From: Pedobacter sp. MC2016-24
GTDB lineage: Bacteria; Bacteroidota; Bacteroidia; Sphingobacteriales; Sphingobacteriaceae
DNA: 64,000 bases
Assembly: GCF_015223055.1 (NCBI RefSeq)
Contig: NZ_JADFBX010000008.1
Span: 62,001-126,000 of the forward strand
Direction: 5' to 3'
The notes under the pieces were generated by a model. It searched no databases, was not told the origin of the DNA, and saw only the letters and a program-made list of their open reading frames with translations. Every line of letters begins with the position of its first letter. The stretch's first letter is position 1. Position numbers and translations under genes: made by a program. Of this stretch, positions 17,780 through 26,103 are shown piece by piece.

Positions 17780-19987
17780 TTAAGCATCAAACCGCGTAAC
17801 TCCGGTGACGCCTTTCACTTCCATCAGGTTTTTTATCAGGTTGTCTAAATGCTCTTTATCATTCACAAAGACCATAATTGAACCATCAAAGATCCCATTA
17901 TCTGTGTCTACAGTAATAGAACGCATGTTTACCTTAAAATCATTGGAAATTACTTTAGTGATGTTGTTGATCAGGCCTACATCATCTATTCCGATGATGT
18001 GCAAACCAGTTAAGAAGGTCAGTTCTTTCTGGCTGTTCCATTTCGCTTTTACAATACGGTAACCATAATTGGCCATCAACTGCGCTGCATTCGGACAATT
18101 TGTGCGGTGTATTTTGATTCCTTCGTTAACAGTCACAAATCCAAATACATCATCGCCCGGAATCGGGTTACAACACGCAGCCAGTGTATAGTCAATCTTC
18201 TGTAAATCTTCGCCAATCAGCAGAATATCTGATTCCGGACCCTTAACCCGGTTTAATAAAGCATCTATCTGTTGATTGTCGGTTTTTTCGGAACCTCTGG
18301 TTTCAATTTCTTTTTCACTGGCCAGATAGTCTTTTAAATCTTTAATCTCAATTTTTCCATTGGCAACTGCTATAAACAATTCCTGGGTCGAGGGCAGTTT
18401 GAAGAAATAAGACAACTTGTTTAAATTGTCTGTATTGTAAGTGATCTTTAAAGATTTTAGCTTGCGCTCCAGTGCTTCCTTACCTAAATCGGCAATCTTG
18501 CGCTTCTCTTCTTTCAAAGAAGACTTGATTTTTGATTTTGCTTTGGCGGTAACTACCGTGTTTAGCCAATCCTCTTTTGGAGATTGCTTGCTGGAAGTGA
18601 TAATCTCTACCTGGTCTCCGTTCTGGAGCTTGTACGACAAAGGTACCAGTTTGTGGTTCACTTTCGCACCAATACATTTGGCACCAATGTCTGTATGTAT
18701 TTCAAAAGCGAAATCCAGTGCTGTGGCCCCAAGGGGTAGCTGCAGCAAGGCGCCCTTAGGTGTAAAGATAAAGATCTCATCAGAAAATAAGTTCATTTTG
18801 AAATCATCCAGAAAGTCGAGCGCATTGGCTTCCGGGTTACTCAGCATTTCGCGCACCTTCATGATCCACTGATCCAGACCATTGTCATTGCTCGATTCTT
18901 TATATTTCCAGTGCGCAGCGAAGCCCTTTTCTGCAATTTCGTTCATGCGCTGTGTGCGGATCTGAACTTCTACCCATTGCCCTTTAGGGCCCATTACTGT
19001 GGTATGAAGTGATTCATAGCCATTTCCTTTTGGAGACGATACCCAGTCGCGTAGGCGGTCCGGATTGGGCCGGTAAAGGTCTGTTACAATGGAATAAGCT
19101 TTCCAGCAATCTGCTTTTTCATTTTCAGGCGGGCTATCCAAAATGATACGGATCGCAAAAAGATCATACACCTCTTCAAAAGGGATGTTTTTGCTCTTCA
19201 TTTTATTCCATATGGAATGGATCGATTTTGGGCGTCCGTAAACATTGGCTACAAGTCCCTGCTCCGTCAGAATTTCTTTAATTGGGTCTACAAACCGCTT
19301 CACAAATAAAGTCCGTTCTGCTTTTTTCTCGTTCAGCTGGGTCGCAATATATTTGTAAGTATCTGGTTCCAGGTATTTCATGGACAAGTCCTCCAGCTCA
19401 GATTTTATCGCATACAAGCCTAAGCGGTGGGCCAGGGGAGCATAAAGGTAAATCGTTTCAGAAGCTATTTTTAACTGTTTTTGTCTGGGCATGAAATCCA
19501 TAGTCCGCATATTATGGAGCCGGTCAGCCAGTTTAATCAAAATTACCCGTACATCATCTGCAAGGGTAAGCAGCATTTTTCTGAAATTCTCTGCCTGTAA
19601 TGAACTGTTGTAGTCAAAAACACCAGATATTTTGGTCAGACCATCAATGATCTTGGCGGTTTTCTTTCCAAACTCCCGTTCAATATCTTCTAAGGTGATG
19701 TCTGTATCTTCTACTACATCATGTAACAAGGCACAAACAATAGAGGTGGTACCCAAACCAATTTCTTCCGCAGCAATTTGTGCTACAGCTATGGGGTGGT
19801 ATATGTAGGGCTCACCAGATTTCCTGCGCATGTTTTTGTGACTCTCCAAAGCCATGTCAAATGCTTTCCGGATCTCTTTTTTATCTCCCCTTTGCATGGT
19901 CGGTTTACAGGCGCGCAGCAGTGCCCTGTATCTTTTCAATATTTCTTGTTTCTCTGCTTCTAAATCGATCACTAATGCGTTCTTCAT
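17780..19987 (-). CDS. rel: Bifunctional (p)ppGpp synthetase/hydrolase
   Basis: Controls the stringent response by making and degrading (p)ppGpp. In order: HD hydrolase domain (CALLHDVVEDTD, RLHNMRTM), synthetase domain (RPKSIHSIWNKM, GNGYESLHTTVMG), TGS domain (FTPKGALLQLPLGATALDFA), zinc-finger/helical part (CCNPIPGDD...HRTNCPNA) and C-terminal ACT domain. The HD metal residues are intact, so hydrolysis is expected. I chose ATG 19987 (MKNALVIDLEAEK, 735 residues); ATG 20029 would add 14 residues. First gene of rel-fur-purA. Confidence 0.95.
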   Translation of the reverse strand: MKNALVIDLEAEKQEILKRYRALLRACKPTMQRGDKKEIRKAFDMALESHKNMRRKSGEPYIYHPIAVAQIAAEEIGLGTTSIVCALLHDVVEDTDITLEDIEREFGKKTAKIIDGLTKISGVFDYNSSLQAENFRKMLLTLADDVRVILIKLADRLHNMRTMDFMPRQKQLKIASETIYLYAPLAHRLGLYAIKSELEDLSMKYLEPDTYKYIATQLNEKKAERTLFVKRFVDPIKEILTEQGLVANVYGRPKSIHSIWNKMKSKNIPFEEVYDLFAIRIILDSPPENEKADCWKAYSIVTDLYRPNPDRLRDWVSSPKGNGYESLHTTVMGPKGQWVEVQIRTQRMNEIAEKGFAAHWKYKESSNDNGLDQWIMKVREMLSNPEANALDFLDDFKMNLFSDEIFIFTPKGALLQLPLGATALDFAFEIHTDIGAKCIGAKVNHKLVPLSYKLQNGDQVEIITSSKQSPKEDWLNTVVTAKAKSKIKSSLKEEKRKIADLGKEALERKLKSLKITYNTDNLNKLSYFFKLPSTQELFIAVANGKIEIKDLKDYLASEKEIETRGSEKTDNQQIDALLNRVKGPESDILLIGEDLQKIDYTLAACCNPIPGDDVFGFVTVNEGIKIHRTNCPNAAQLMANYGYRIVKAKWNSQKELTFLTGLHIIGIDDVGLINNITKVISNDFKVNMRSITVDTDNGIFDGSIMVFVNDKEHLDNLIKNLMEVKGVTGVTRFDA

Positions 19988-20337
19988 GATGCTGTATTGT
20001 TTGGTAGTTTGTTCTTCATAAAAATGCATGCCTTAAAGGCATACAGGCTTTCTCTGTATTTAATTAATTGCCCGGAATATTCTGCTCATGTCCCTGTAAA
20101 CAACGATTCACTTAATATAAGCTTTTTATGAAGATTGAACTTCATATTGAACAATAATTCTACCAAAATTATGTTAATGATAAATATGGCAGTTTTCTGT
20201 CGCAAATATACCGGGTCTTTTGTTTTGTATTATTTACGTAAAAAATATATCCATTTATTGTTAAAAAGGTATATTAGATGCTCAAATCAGTAACCGGTAA
20301 ATAAAAATTGCCCTAACTTTGTTGGAGGTATAAAATT
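19988..20337. other. Divergent intergenic region between rel and the DUF4294 operon
   Basis: About 350 nt of AT-rich sequence without a convincing gene (308 nt if rel starts at 20029). It holds a small inverted repeat around 20027-20042 (CATGCCTTAAAGGCATA), the TAACTTTG box and a GGAGG site for the plus-strand gene. Nothing else stood out. Confidence 0.5.
20314..20328 (+). promoter_or_regulatory. Promoter -7 box and strong Shine-Dalgarno before DUF4294 gene
   Basis: TAACTTTG (20314-20321) matches TAnnTTTG. GGAGG (20324-20328) lies 9 nt before ATG 20338, an unusually clear ribosome site for this group. Confidence 0.45.
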
Positions 20338-20955
20338 ATGAAATTTTACAGGCTTTTTTTTCTGGCAATTGTCATGATTACAGCTGTTTCCGCATCAGCT
20401 CAGGTGACATCTGTGCCTGTTAAAATGCCGGTTTTAGGAAAAAATGACACCATCAGGGTAGCCTCCACCAACGATAGCGGTGAAATGATCCCCTGGATTT
20501 CCTTGAAAGAAGTGGAAATTATTGCAGAAAGACTGTTTAAAAGTCCGCAGGATCGTGCCGCCTTCAACAGGCTTCGGTATAACGTATTGAAAGTAATGCC
20601 TTATGCATTATTTGCCAAAAGAAGGTATGAAAAGCTGGAACAGGACCTGGCTTTAACAACTGAAAAGAAAGAACAAAAAAAGCTTGTTAAACAGTGTGAT
20701 CAGGAGATCAAAGAAATGTTTAACCGCGAAATCAAAGAACTGACCATTACACAAGGGCAGATCCTCACCAAACTTATCGACCGCGAAGTGGGCCGTACTA
20801 CCTATGAAATTATAAAGGAAACAAAAGGTGGTGTTACCGCGTTCTTGTATCAATCTGTTGCAAGAGTAGTTGGACACAATCTCAAGAGTACATATAATGC
20901 CCAGGATGACAGAGATATTGAATCTATCATTGTCTCTTCAGGCTTTTATCAATAA
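20338..20955 (+). CDS. DUF4294 family secreted protein
   Basis: A signal peptide (ending VSASAQ, about residue 21) precedes a conserved helical domain with MIPWISLKEVEI, FNRLRYNVLKVMPYALFAKRRYEKLEQDL and LIDREVGRTTYEIIKE. These match my memory of DUF4294, a Bacteroidota-wide family of unknown function. A long charged helix (about residues 95-140) could form a coiled coil. It starts an operon with a peroxidase and bshB1 (6- and 14-nt gaps), hinting at an envelope or redox link. Confidence 0.82.
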   Translation: MKFYRLFFLAIVMITAVSASAQVTSVPVKMPVLGKNDTIRVASTNDSGEMIPWISLKEVEIIAERLFKSPQDRAAFNRLRYNVLKVMPYALFAKRRYEKLEQDLALTTEKKEQKKLVKQCDQEIKEMFNREIKELTITQGQILTKLIDREVGRTTYEIIKETKGGVTAFLYQSVARVVGHNLKSTYNAQDDRDIESIIVSSGFYQ

Positions 20956-20961
20956 CAAATT

Positions 20962-21444
20962 ATGTCAGATCAATCTAAAAGCATACACCAGTTCAAGGTG
21001 AAACTTCTCAATGGCATCGACAAGAAGCTGTCAGATTATAAAAATAAAGTTCTTTTACTGGTAAATATTGCTTCAGGCTGTGGCTTTGCACCACAATTGA
21101 AAGAATTGCAGGCGCTTAGAGATGAACTGGGAACCGATCAGTTCGAAGTATTGGCTTTTCCTTCTAATGATTTCGGTAGGCAAGAGCCATTAGAAGGTAC
21201 AGCGATCAGTACTTTCTGTGAAGTTAACCACGGTGTAAAATTTCCCGTCTTTGAAAAGATTATGGTGCGTGGCGAACACGCCAATCCCCTCTATAGATTT
21301 TTAAACCAAAGCTCTACCCCACGTTGGAATTTTCACAAATACCTGGTCAACAAAGATGGCGAGGTGGTCGATTATTTCCTTCCATTTACCAAGCCTTTAT
21401 CTTCCAAAGTGAAAAAGAAGATCAACCGCTTAATGAACACATAA
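20962..21444 (+). CDS. Glutathione-peroxidase-family thiol peroxidase (thioredoxin-dependent 2-Cys type)
   Basis: Reduces peroxides. The catalytic set is present: peroxidatic Cys40 (NIASGCGF), Gln74 (GRQEP), Trp122 and Asn123 (PRWNFHKYL). Cys86 in TFCEVNHGV sits where the resolving Cys of thioredoxin-dependent family members lies, so glutathione is not needed; this group usually lacks glutathione. 160 residues is typical. Next to bshB1, which raises the possibility of bacillithiol as a partner, an inference only. Confidence 0.92.
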   Translation: MSDQSKSIHQFKVKLLNGIDKKLSDYKNKVLLLVNIASGCGFAPQLKELQALRDELGTDQFEVLAFPSNDFGRQEPLEGTAISTFCEVNHGVKFPVFEKIMVRGEHANPLYRFLNQSSTPRWNFHKYLVNKDGEVVDYFLPFTKPLSSKVKKKINRLMNT

Positions 21445-21458
21445 AAACGAATTTTTAC

Positions 21459-22175
21459 ATGAAATTAGATATTTTAGTACTTGCAGTTCATCCGGACGAT
21501 GCCGAGCTGGGCTGTTCAGGTACCTTATTGAAACATATTGCCCTGGGCAAGAAAGTCGGTATTGTAGATTTTACCAGGGGAGAATTAGGAACCCGTGGAA
21601 CGGCAGAAACACGTGATGAAGAAGCTGCTGTCTCTGCAAAGATTATGGGACTTCATGCCCGGGAAAACCTGCGCTTCAAGGATGGCTTCTTTCAAAATGA
21701 TGAGCAACACCAATTGGAAGTTGTGAAAATCATCAGAAAGTATCAGCCTGAAATTGTGCTGACCAATGCTTTGCATGATCGGCACCCAGATCATGGAAGG
21801 GCGGGTGATTTGGCAAATGATGCCTGTTTCCTCTCTGGCCTGTCTAAGATTATAACCCGCATAAATGATGTTGAACAAATGGCCTGGCGACCACGCCTGG
21901 TATTGCAATACATTCAGGACCGGTACATCAAACCGGATATCATCATTGACATTACAGCGCATTTTGAAGTTAAAATTGAGGCGATCAAAGCATTTAAAAC
22001 CCAGTTTTTTAACCCTGATTTAGATGGTCCGGAAACCTATATTTCTTCGCCGGAGTTTTTTGAAAGTGTTATTGGCCGCGCAAGGGAATTTGGCAAATCG
22101 ATCGGAACAACTTACGGGGAAGGCTTTACTTCGCGTAAATTGCTTGGTGTAGATAACCTGTTTAATTTAAGCTAA
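21459..22175 (+). CDS. bshB1: Bacillithiol biosynthesis deacetylase BshB1
   Basis: Zinc-dependent LmbE/PIG-L-type hydrolase that deacetylates GlcNAc-malate to GlcN-malate, the second step to bacillithiol. Zinc ligands are His11 and Asp14 (AVHPDDAELGCSGTL) and His112 (DRHPDHGRAG). The frame opens upstream at 21324, but ATG 21459 (MKLDILVLAVHPDD) is the conserved start and gives 238 residues, the family size. It is third in the operon with DUF4294 and the peroxidase. bshA and bshC are not in the window. Confidence 0.94.
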   Translation: MKLDILVLAVHPDDAELGCSGTLLKHIALGKKVGIVDFTRGELGTRGTAETRDEEAAVSAKIMGLHARENLRFKDGFFQNDEQHQLEVVKIIRKYQPEIVLTNALHDRHPDHGRAGDLANDACFLSGLSKIITRINDVEQMAWRPRLVLQYIQDRYIKPDIIIDITAHFEVKIEAIKAFKTQFFNPDLDGPETYISSPEFFESVIGRAREFGKSIGTTYGEGFTSRKLLGVDNLFNLS

Positions 22176-22191
22176 TCGCGATATTGGCCTC

Positions 22192-22228
22192 GCAATACAA
22201 CAATTGAGCCTCTTTTTTGTTGTATTGC
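22192..22228. promoter_or_regulatory. Inverted repeat between bshB1 and acyl-CoA dehydrogenase
   Basis: GCAATACAACAA (22192-22203) and TTGTTGTATTGC (22217-22228) are perfect 12-bp arms around 13 nt. No T tract follows on the plus strand. It ends 13 nt before the dehydrogenase ATG, so it could be an operator or a leader hairpin. Confidence 0.45.
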
Positions 22229-22241
22229 TAAACAGTTTACT

Positions 22242-23600
22242 ATGGCCAGTATTTTCTCTTCCTTAAAAAATGCGTATACACTATTTAAAAGCGTAGATTT
22301 CCAAAAACTCGAGGCACTTTCTAAAAAAGTAGATCTTAAAAAAATGGTCGAATCTGTTTCAGATCTCGACGAAACCCAATTGCAGGGACTCATGAAAATG
22401 ATGGGGCCACGCAAGGATAAGGAATTGCCACCCATTGAAGGTGATTTTTACCATCTGGGCGATGAGGCATTGAAAAATGAAGATCGTGCTTTGCAACTTA
22501 AGGTCCGGGCTTTTTTAGAAAAGGAAGTCAAACCAATTGTAAATCAGTACTGGCTAAAGGCCGAATTTCCATTCGAGCTCATTCCTAAAATTGCAGAACT
22601 CAACATCTGTGGCCTGACCTACGAAGGCTATGGCTGCCCAAATAAATCTAATTTAATGGAAGGTATCCTGGCTATGGAAATGGCTAGAATTGATACGTCA
22701 ATGTCTACATTTTTTGGTGTGCAAAGCGGACTGGCGATGGGTTCAATTTATTTGTTGGGTTCCGAAGCACAGAAGCAACAGTGGTTACCAGATATGCAAA
22801 AAATGAAAACTATCGGCGCTTTTGGATTAACGGAGCCAGAAGTGGGCTCGGGTGCTGCAGGAGGGCTAACCACAACCGCCAAAAGACAGGGAAGCAAATG
22901 GATCCTGAACGGACAGAAAAAGTGGATTGGGAATGCCACCTTTTCCGATGTGACCATCATTTGGGCAAGGGATCTGGAAGACAATCAGGTCAAAGGATTT
23001 CTGGTTAGAAAGGGAAGTCCTGGATTTTCAGTAGAAAAAATGCAGGATAAGATGGCGCTCCGAATCGTACAGAACGGACTCATCACATTAAATAATTGTG
23101 AAGTGGATGAGGAAGACCGCCTGCAAAATGCAAATTCATTTAAAGATACAGCCAAAGTTTTGAAAATGACCCGTGCCGGTGTGGCCTGGCAAGCTGTTGG
23201 TTGCGCCAGGGGAGCGTATGAAAGTGCCTTGAACTATACAAGAACAAGGAAGCAATTTGGTAAACCCATTGCCTCATATCAACTGATCCAAAATCATTTG
23301 GTAGAGATGTTGTCTAACCTTACTGCAATGCAGACACTCTGTTTCCGCTTGTCACAGCTTCAGGACCAGAATTTGCTAACCGATGAACACGCATCATTAG
23401 CTAAAGTATTTTGCTCTATGCGCACGCGGGATGTAGTGAGCAGGGCAAGGGAAGTGATGGGTGGCAATGGGATTTTGCTAGAATATGATGTGGCGCGTTT
23501 TGTAGCGGATGCCGAGGCAATCTATTCTTACGAAGGCACTAAAGAGATCAATACGTTAATCGTAGGCCGGGCAATCACTGGTTTCTCCGCTTTTGTTTGA
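22242..23600 (+). CDS. Acyl-CoA dehydrogenase, glutaryl-CoA dehydrogenase-like subgroup
   Basis: FAD enzyme that makes the alpha-beta double bond in an acyl-CoA. The core starts near residue 70; FGLTEPEVGSGAAGG and WIGNATFSDVTIIWAR line the FAD site, and the catalytic base Glu is in SYEGTKEINTLIVGRAITGFSAF, the C-terminal signature of the glutaryl-CoA dehydrogenase group. Two things differ: an N-terminal extension of about 70 residues, and, by my alignment from memory, Ser-Thr where the glutaryl enzyme has its substrate-binding Arg-Ser (IDTSMSTFFGVQ). The substrate is therefore probably not glutaryl-CoA. It faces the lysine aminotransferase gene. Confidence 0.88.
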   Translation: MASIFSSLKNAYTLFKSVDFQKLEALSKKVDLKKMVESVSDLDETQLQGLMKMMGPRKDKELPPIEGDFYHLGDEALKNEDRALQLKVRAFLEKEVKPIVNQYWLKAEFPFELIPKIAELNICGLTYEGYGCPNKSNLMEGILAMEMARIDTSMSTFFGVQSGLAMGSIYLLGSEAQKQQWLPDMQKMKTIGAFGLTEPEVGSGAAGGLTTTAKRQGSKWILNGQKKWIGNATFSDVTIIWARDLEDNQVKGFLVRKGSPGFSVEKMQDKMALRIVQNGLITLNNCEVDEEDRLQNANSFKDTAKVLKMTRAGVAWQAVGCARGAYESALNYTRTRKQFGKPIASYQLIQNHLVEMLSNLTAMQTLCFRLSQLQDQNLLTDEHASLAKVFCSMRTRDVVSRAREVMGGNGILLEYDVARFVADAEAIYSYEGTKEINTLIVGRAITGFSAFV

Positions 23601-23625
23601 TGATGGTACAAGGGTATCTAATGGT

Positions 23626-24957
23626 CTATAAGCCTGGCAATATTTTGTCCATTACTGCAATTCCCTCATCGATGTGTTTCCGTTCCATACAAAGTGCGGG
23701 CCTGAAACGAACGGTTTGGCTGCCGCAACCCAGAAACATGACATTTTGGGCAAGTCCATGTCTGATAAAGGCGTCGCGCATGTTTTGATTTGGAAAATCG
23801 AAAGCACAAAGTAAGCCTTTCCCCCGTATATTACTCATCTTATCATACTTGTGCGCGAGATTTGCGAGTTGATCCTGTAGGTATTTACCTACATTGGCCG
23901 CATGATCACAGAGTTCGTCTTCTGCTATGATCTGCAGGATCTGGGTGGCACGAACCATGTCTACCAGGTTACCTCCCCAGGTCGAGTTGATCCTGGAAGG
24001 TGCCCGAAATACATTGTTATCAACCTGATCTACTTTATGGCCTACAAGAATACCGCAGACCTGCATCTTTTTACCAAAGACGAGGATATCCGGACGCGCC
24101 AGCTCGCTATAATGCTGGTGGCACCAGAATTTACCGGTCAAAGCAACTCCGGTCTGAACTTCATCGTAAATCAGGAACGCTTCATGTTCATCGGCCAGCT
24201 TTTTAAGTTCGATCAAAAATATTTCCCTCAAGTGGTTGTCGCCGCCTTCAGATTGGATGGGTTCCACAATAATGGCACAGATGTCGTCCTTATGTGCTTT
24301 GAAAGCTTGCTTGATCTGTGAAATTGCTGTGTTTTCTGTATCAATCGCTACCTGTAAGTTTTCTCCTTCCAGAGGGAATTTTACGATAGGCACAGCTACC
24401 CTCGGCCAATCAAATTTGGCAAACCATTTGGTTTTATCCGGCAGGGTATTGGTTAAACTTAACGTGTACCCGGTTCGGCCATGAAAGGCTTTTTCAAAAT
24501 GTAATACTTTAAGCCCCTTTTCTTCTTTATAGCCTTTTGCAAAGTTTTTCTGGACTTTCCAGTCCATTGCAACCTTTATTGCATTTTCAACAGCGAGTCC
24601 GCCACCCGCGATAAAAAATGCATGGGGCAAATAATCTGGCATACCATGTCTGGCAAATGTATCTACAAACGTTGCATACTGTTGGGTATATACGTCCGAA
24701 TTGGAAGGGTTGGCCATGGCCGCCAGTAAAAGGTTGTGTTTAAAACCCTCATCATGGATCATTTTTGGATGGTTATATCCCAAAGGTACCGAGGCAAAAC
24801 AGGTAAAGAAATCTAATAAATTACGGTTGTATTTAGAATCGTAAATATAAGTTCCCTGACTTTTCTCCAGGTCATAAGTCAGGTCAAGGCCGTCAGCCAG
24901 GATGTGTTTGCTTAATGTTGCTTTTACCTGATCAGGAGCTACAGTTAATTGGTACAT
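23626..24957 (-). CDS. lat: L-lysine 6-transaminase
   Basis: PLP class-III aminotransferase moving the epsilon-amino group of lysine to 2-oxoglutarate, giving 2-aminoadipate 6-semialdehyde. Signs are DFFTCFASVPLGYNHPKM, FFIAGGGLAVENAIKVAMDWK, FHGRTGYTLSLT, IYDEVQTGVALTGKFWCHQ and the PLP lysine region VFGKKMQVCG. The last differs from the ornithine aminotransferase motif and fits the Lat family. 443 residues. It follows the lipase gene by 3 nt. No piperideine or aminoadipate dehydrogenase gene is adjacent. Confidence 0.9.
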   Translation of the reverse strand: MYQLTVAPDQVKATLSKHILADGLDLTYDLEKSQGTYIYDSKYNRNLLDFFTCFASVPLGYNHPKMIHDEGFKHNLLLAAMANPSNSDVYTQQYATFVDTFARHGMPDYLPHAFFIAGGGLAVENAIKVAMDWKVQKNFAKGYKEEKGLKVLHFEKAFHGRTGYTLSLTNTLPDKTKWFAKFDWPRVAVPIVKFPLEGENLQVAIDTENTAISQIKQAFKAHKDDICAIIVEPIQSEGGDNHLREIFLIELKKLADEHEAFLIYDEVQTGVALTGKFWCHQHYSELARPDILVFGKKMQVCGILVGHKVDQVDNNVFRAPSRINSTWGGNLVDMVRATQILQIIAEDELCDHAANVGKYLQDQLANLAHKYDKMSNIRGKGLLCAFDFPNQNMRDAFIRHGLAQNVMFLGCGSQTVRFRPALCMERKHIDEGIAVMDKILPGL

Positions 24958-24960
24958 AAA

Positions 24961-26070
24961 TCAATTCTTTAGCTTTTCTGTTAAATACAGATATGCGGGG
25001 TGAAGGTGGTGTACAAATACATTTGTTTCATTGTCAGGGTAGCGCTTGTAATAGTCTTCATCGGTAAACAATACGATGGTATTGCCGGTTCTGACATAGT
25101 TGGAACTGTTGTAGTAAGCCGGTGCAATAAAACCAGGAATCTGTTGTCTGACCATTTTTGAAGTAAAGGTGCCCAGGTATTTCTGGTAATTCTTTTGTGC
25201 CCTCCGTGTTGGTTTGTCCATTCGGTTAAACATATAATTTAAAGCTAGTCTCCTGGTGAAGGGTTGCTTTTTGATCATGCTTTTTGCATTTACAAATGGG
25301 TTCGTAACATTAAAGTCATCTAAGGTTTGCACAGACATAGGCGTTTCAGGTACCCAATCTGCTGCATTTACTACATTATAAGCCCAGCCATTTTGCGTTT
25401 GTGCTTCATATTCATAAGCATAATATAAATTGCCTGGTTTTGGTGCAGCACTACAATAGGTTTTGAAACGGATATCACCAGCAATCTGTTGGTTTTTCTG
25501 CAGGTTTAGCAAATAGGAAGTGAGGAGGTAAGCGATCGCACCGCCCTGGCTGTGCCCCATAATGATAAACTCTTTAATTCCATTTTTATAACAAGAATCA
25601 ATTTTGCCAAGGATGCTTTTAGACAAAAAAGCTGTACTGATGATCCAGCCTGCATGTATTGCTGCTTTAGGATTTGCAGCCAATTCGTATTTGAAGGTCG
25701 TTGAATCAGAAAGATGCAATTCACCTTTGGCCGGTACCATAGCCGCGTAAAAGTTTGCCAGCCAGCTTACGCTATTTTGTGTGGTACCCCTTAAGCTGAT
25801 TACAGCTACTCCAGTTTTGGAAATGGCTGCACCTTTACTTATCCACAGATCCCAGCAATTGTCCAATCCCACCACTGGCGATCGGTAAGCAAAATCATAA
25901 TCTGCAGGAGCCGGTATTTTTTTCGAATAACTGGTGTCTCCAAATCTTGCAGAAATTTTCATCAGCTCTATGTATTCCTGTTTGTCAAATCCGGGTTTCA
26001 GGTATTGGGCGAAGGTCGGGCTTGAAAAGGCAAGTAAAAGCAGGATCAGTAAGTAAGATTTATTTTTCAT
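24961..26070 (-). CDS. Secreted lipase, class 3 family
   Basis: Predicted periplasmic or secreted alpha/beta hydrolase. A signal peptide (residues 1-21, SSPTFAQ) is followed by VISLRGTTQNSVSWLANF (oxyanion strand) and the nucleophile elbow IIMGHSQGGAIAYLL, then DWVPETP with the likely Asp. This order is that of fungal-type class 3 lipases. 369 residues. Between a PLP desulfhydrase-like gene (33 nt upstream) and lat (3 nt downstream), which suggests one transcript but no obvious shared pathway. Substrate unknown. Confidence 0.85.
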   Translation of the reverse strand: MKNKSYLLILLLLAFSSPTFAQYLKPGFDKQEYIELMKISARFGDTSYSKKIPAPADYDFAYRSPVVGLDNCWDLWISKGAAISKTGVAVISLRGTTQNSVSWLANFYAAMVPAKGELHLSDSTTFKYELAANPKAAIHAGWIISTAFLSKSILGKIDSCYKNGIKEFIIMGHSQGGAIAYLLTSYLLNLQKNQQIAGDIRFKTYCSAAPKPGNLYYAYEYEAQTQNGWAYNVVNAADWVPETPMSVQTLDDFNVTNPFVNAKSMIKKQPFTRRLALNYMFNRMDKPTRRAQKNYQKYLGTFTSKMVRQQIPGFIAPAYYNSSNYVRTGNTIVLFTDEDYYKRYPDNETNVFVHHLHPAYLYLTEKLKN

Positions 26071-26103
26071 ACGAAAGAGTTAGTCCTAGCAATTTACTAA
26101 AAA

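Noticed and set aside
22242..23600. Naming the acyl-CoA dehydrogenase gcdH
   Set aside because: The glutaryl-binding Arg-Ser appears replaced, so the substrate name is not supported.
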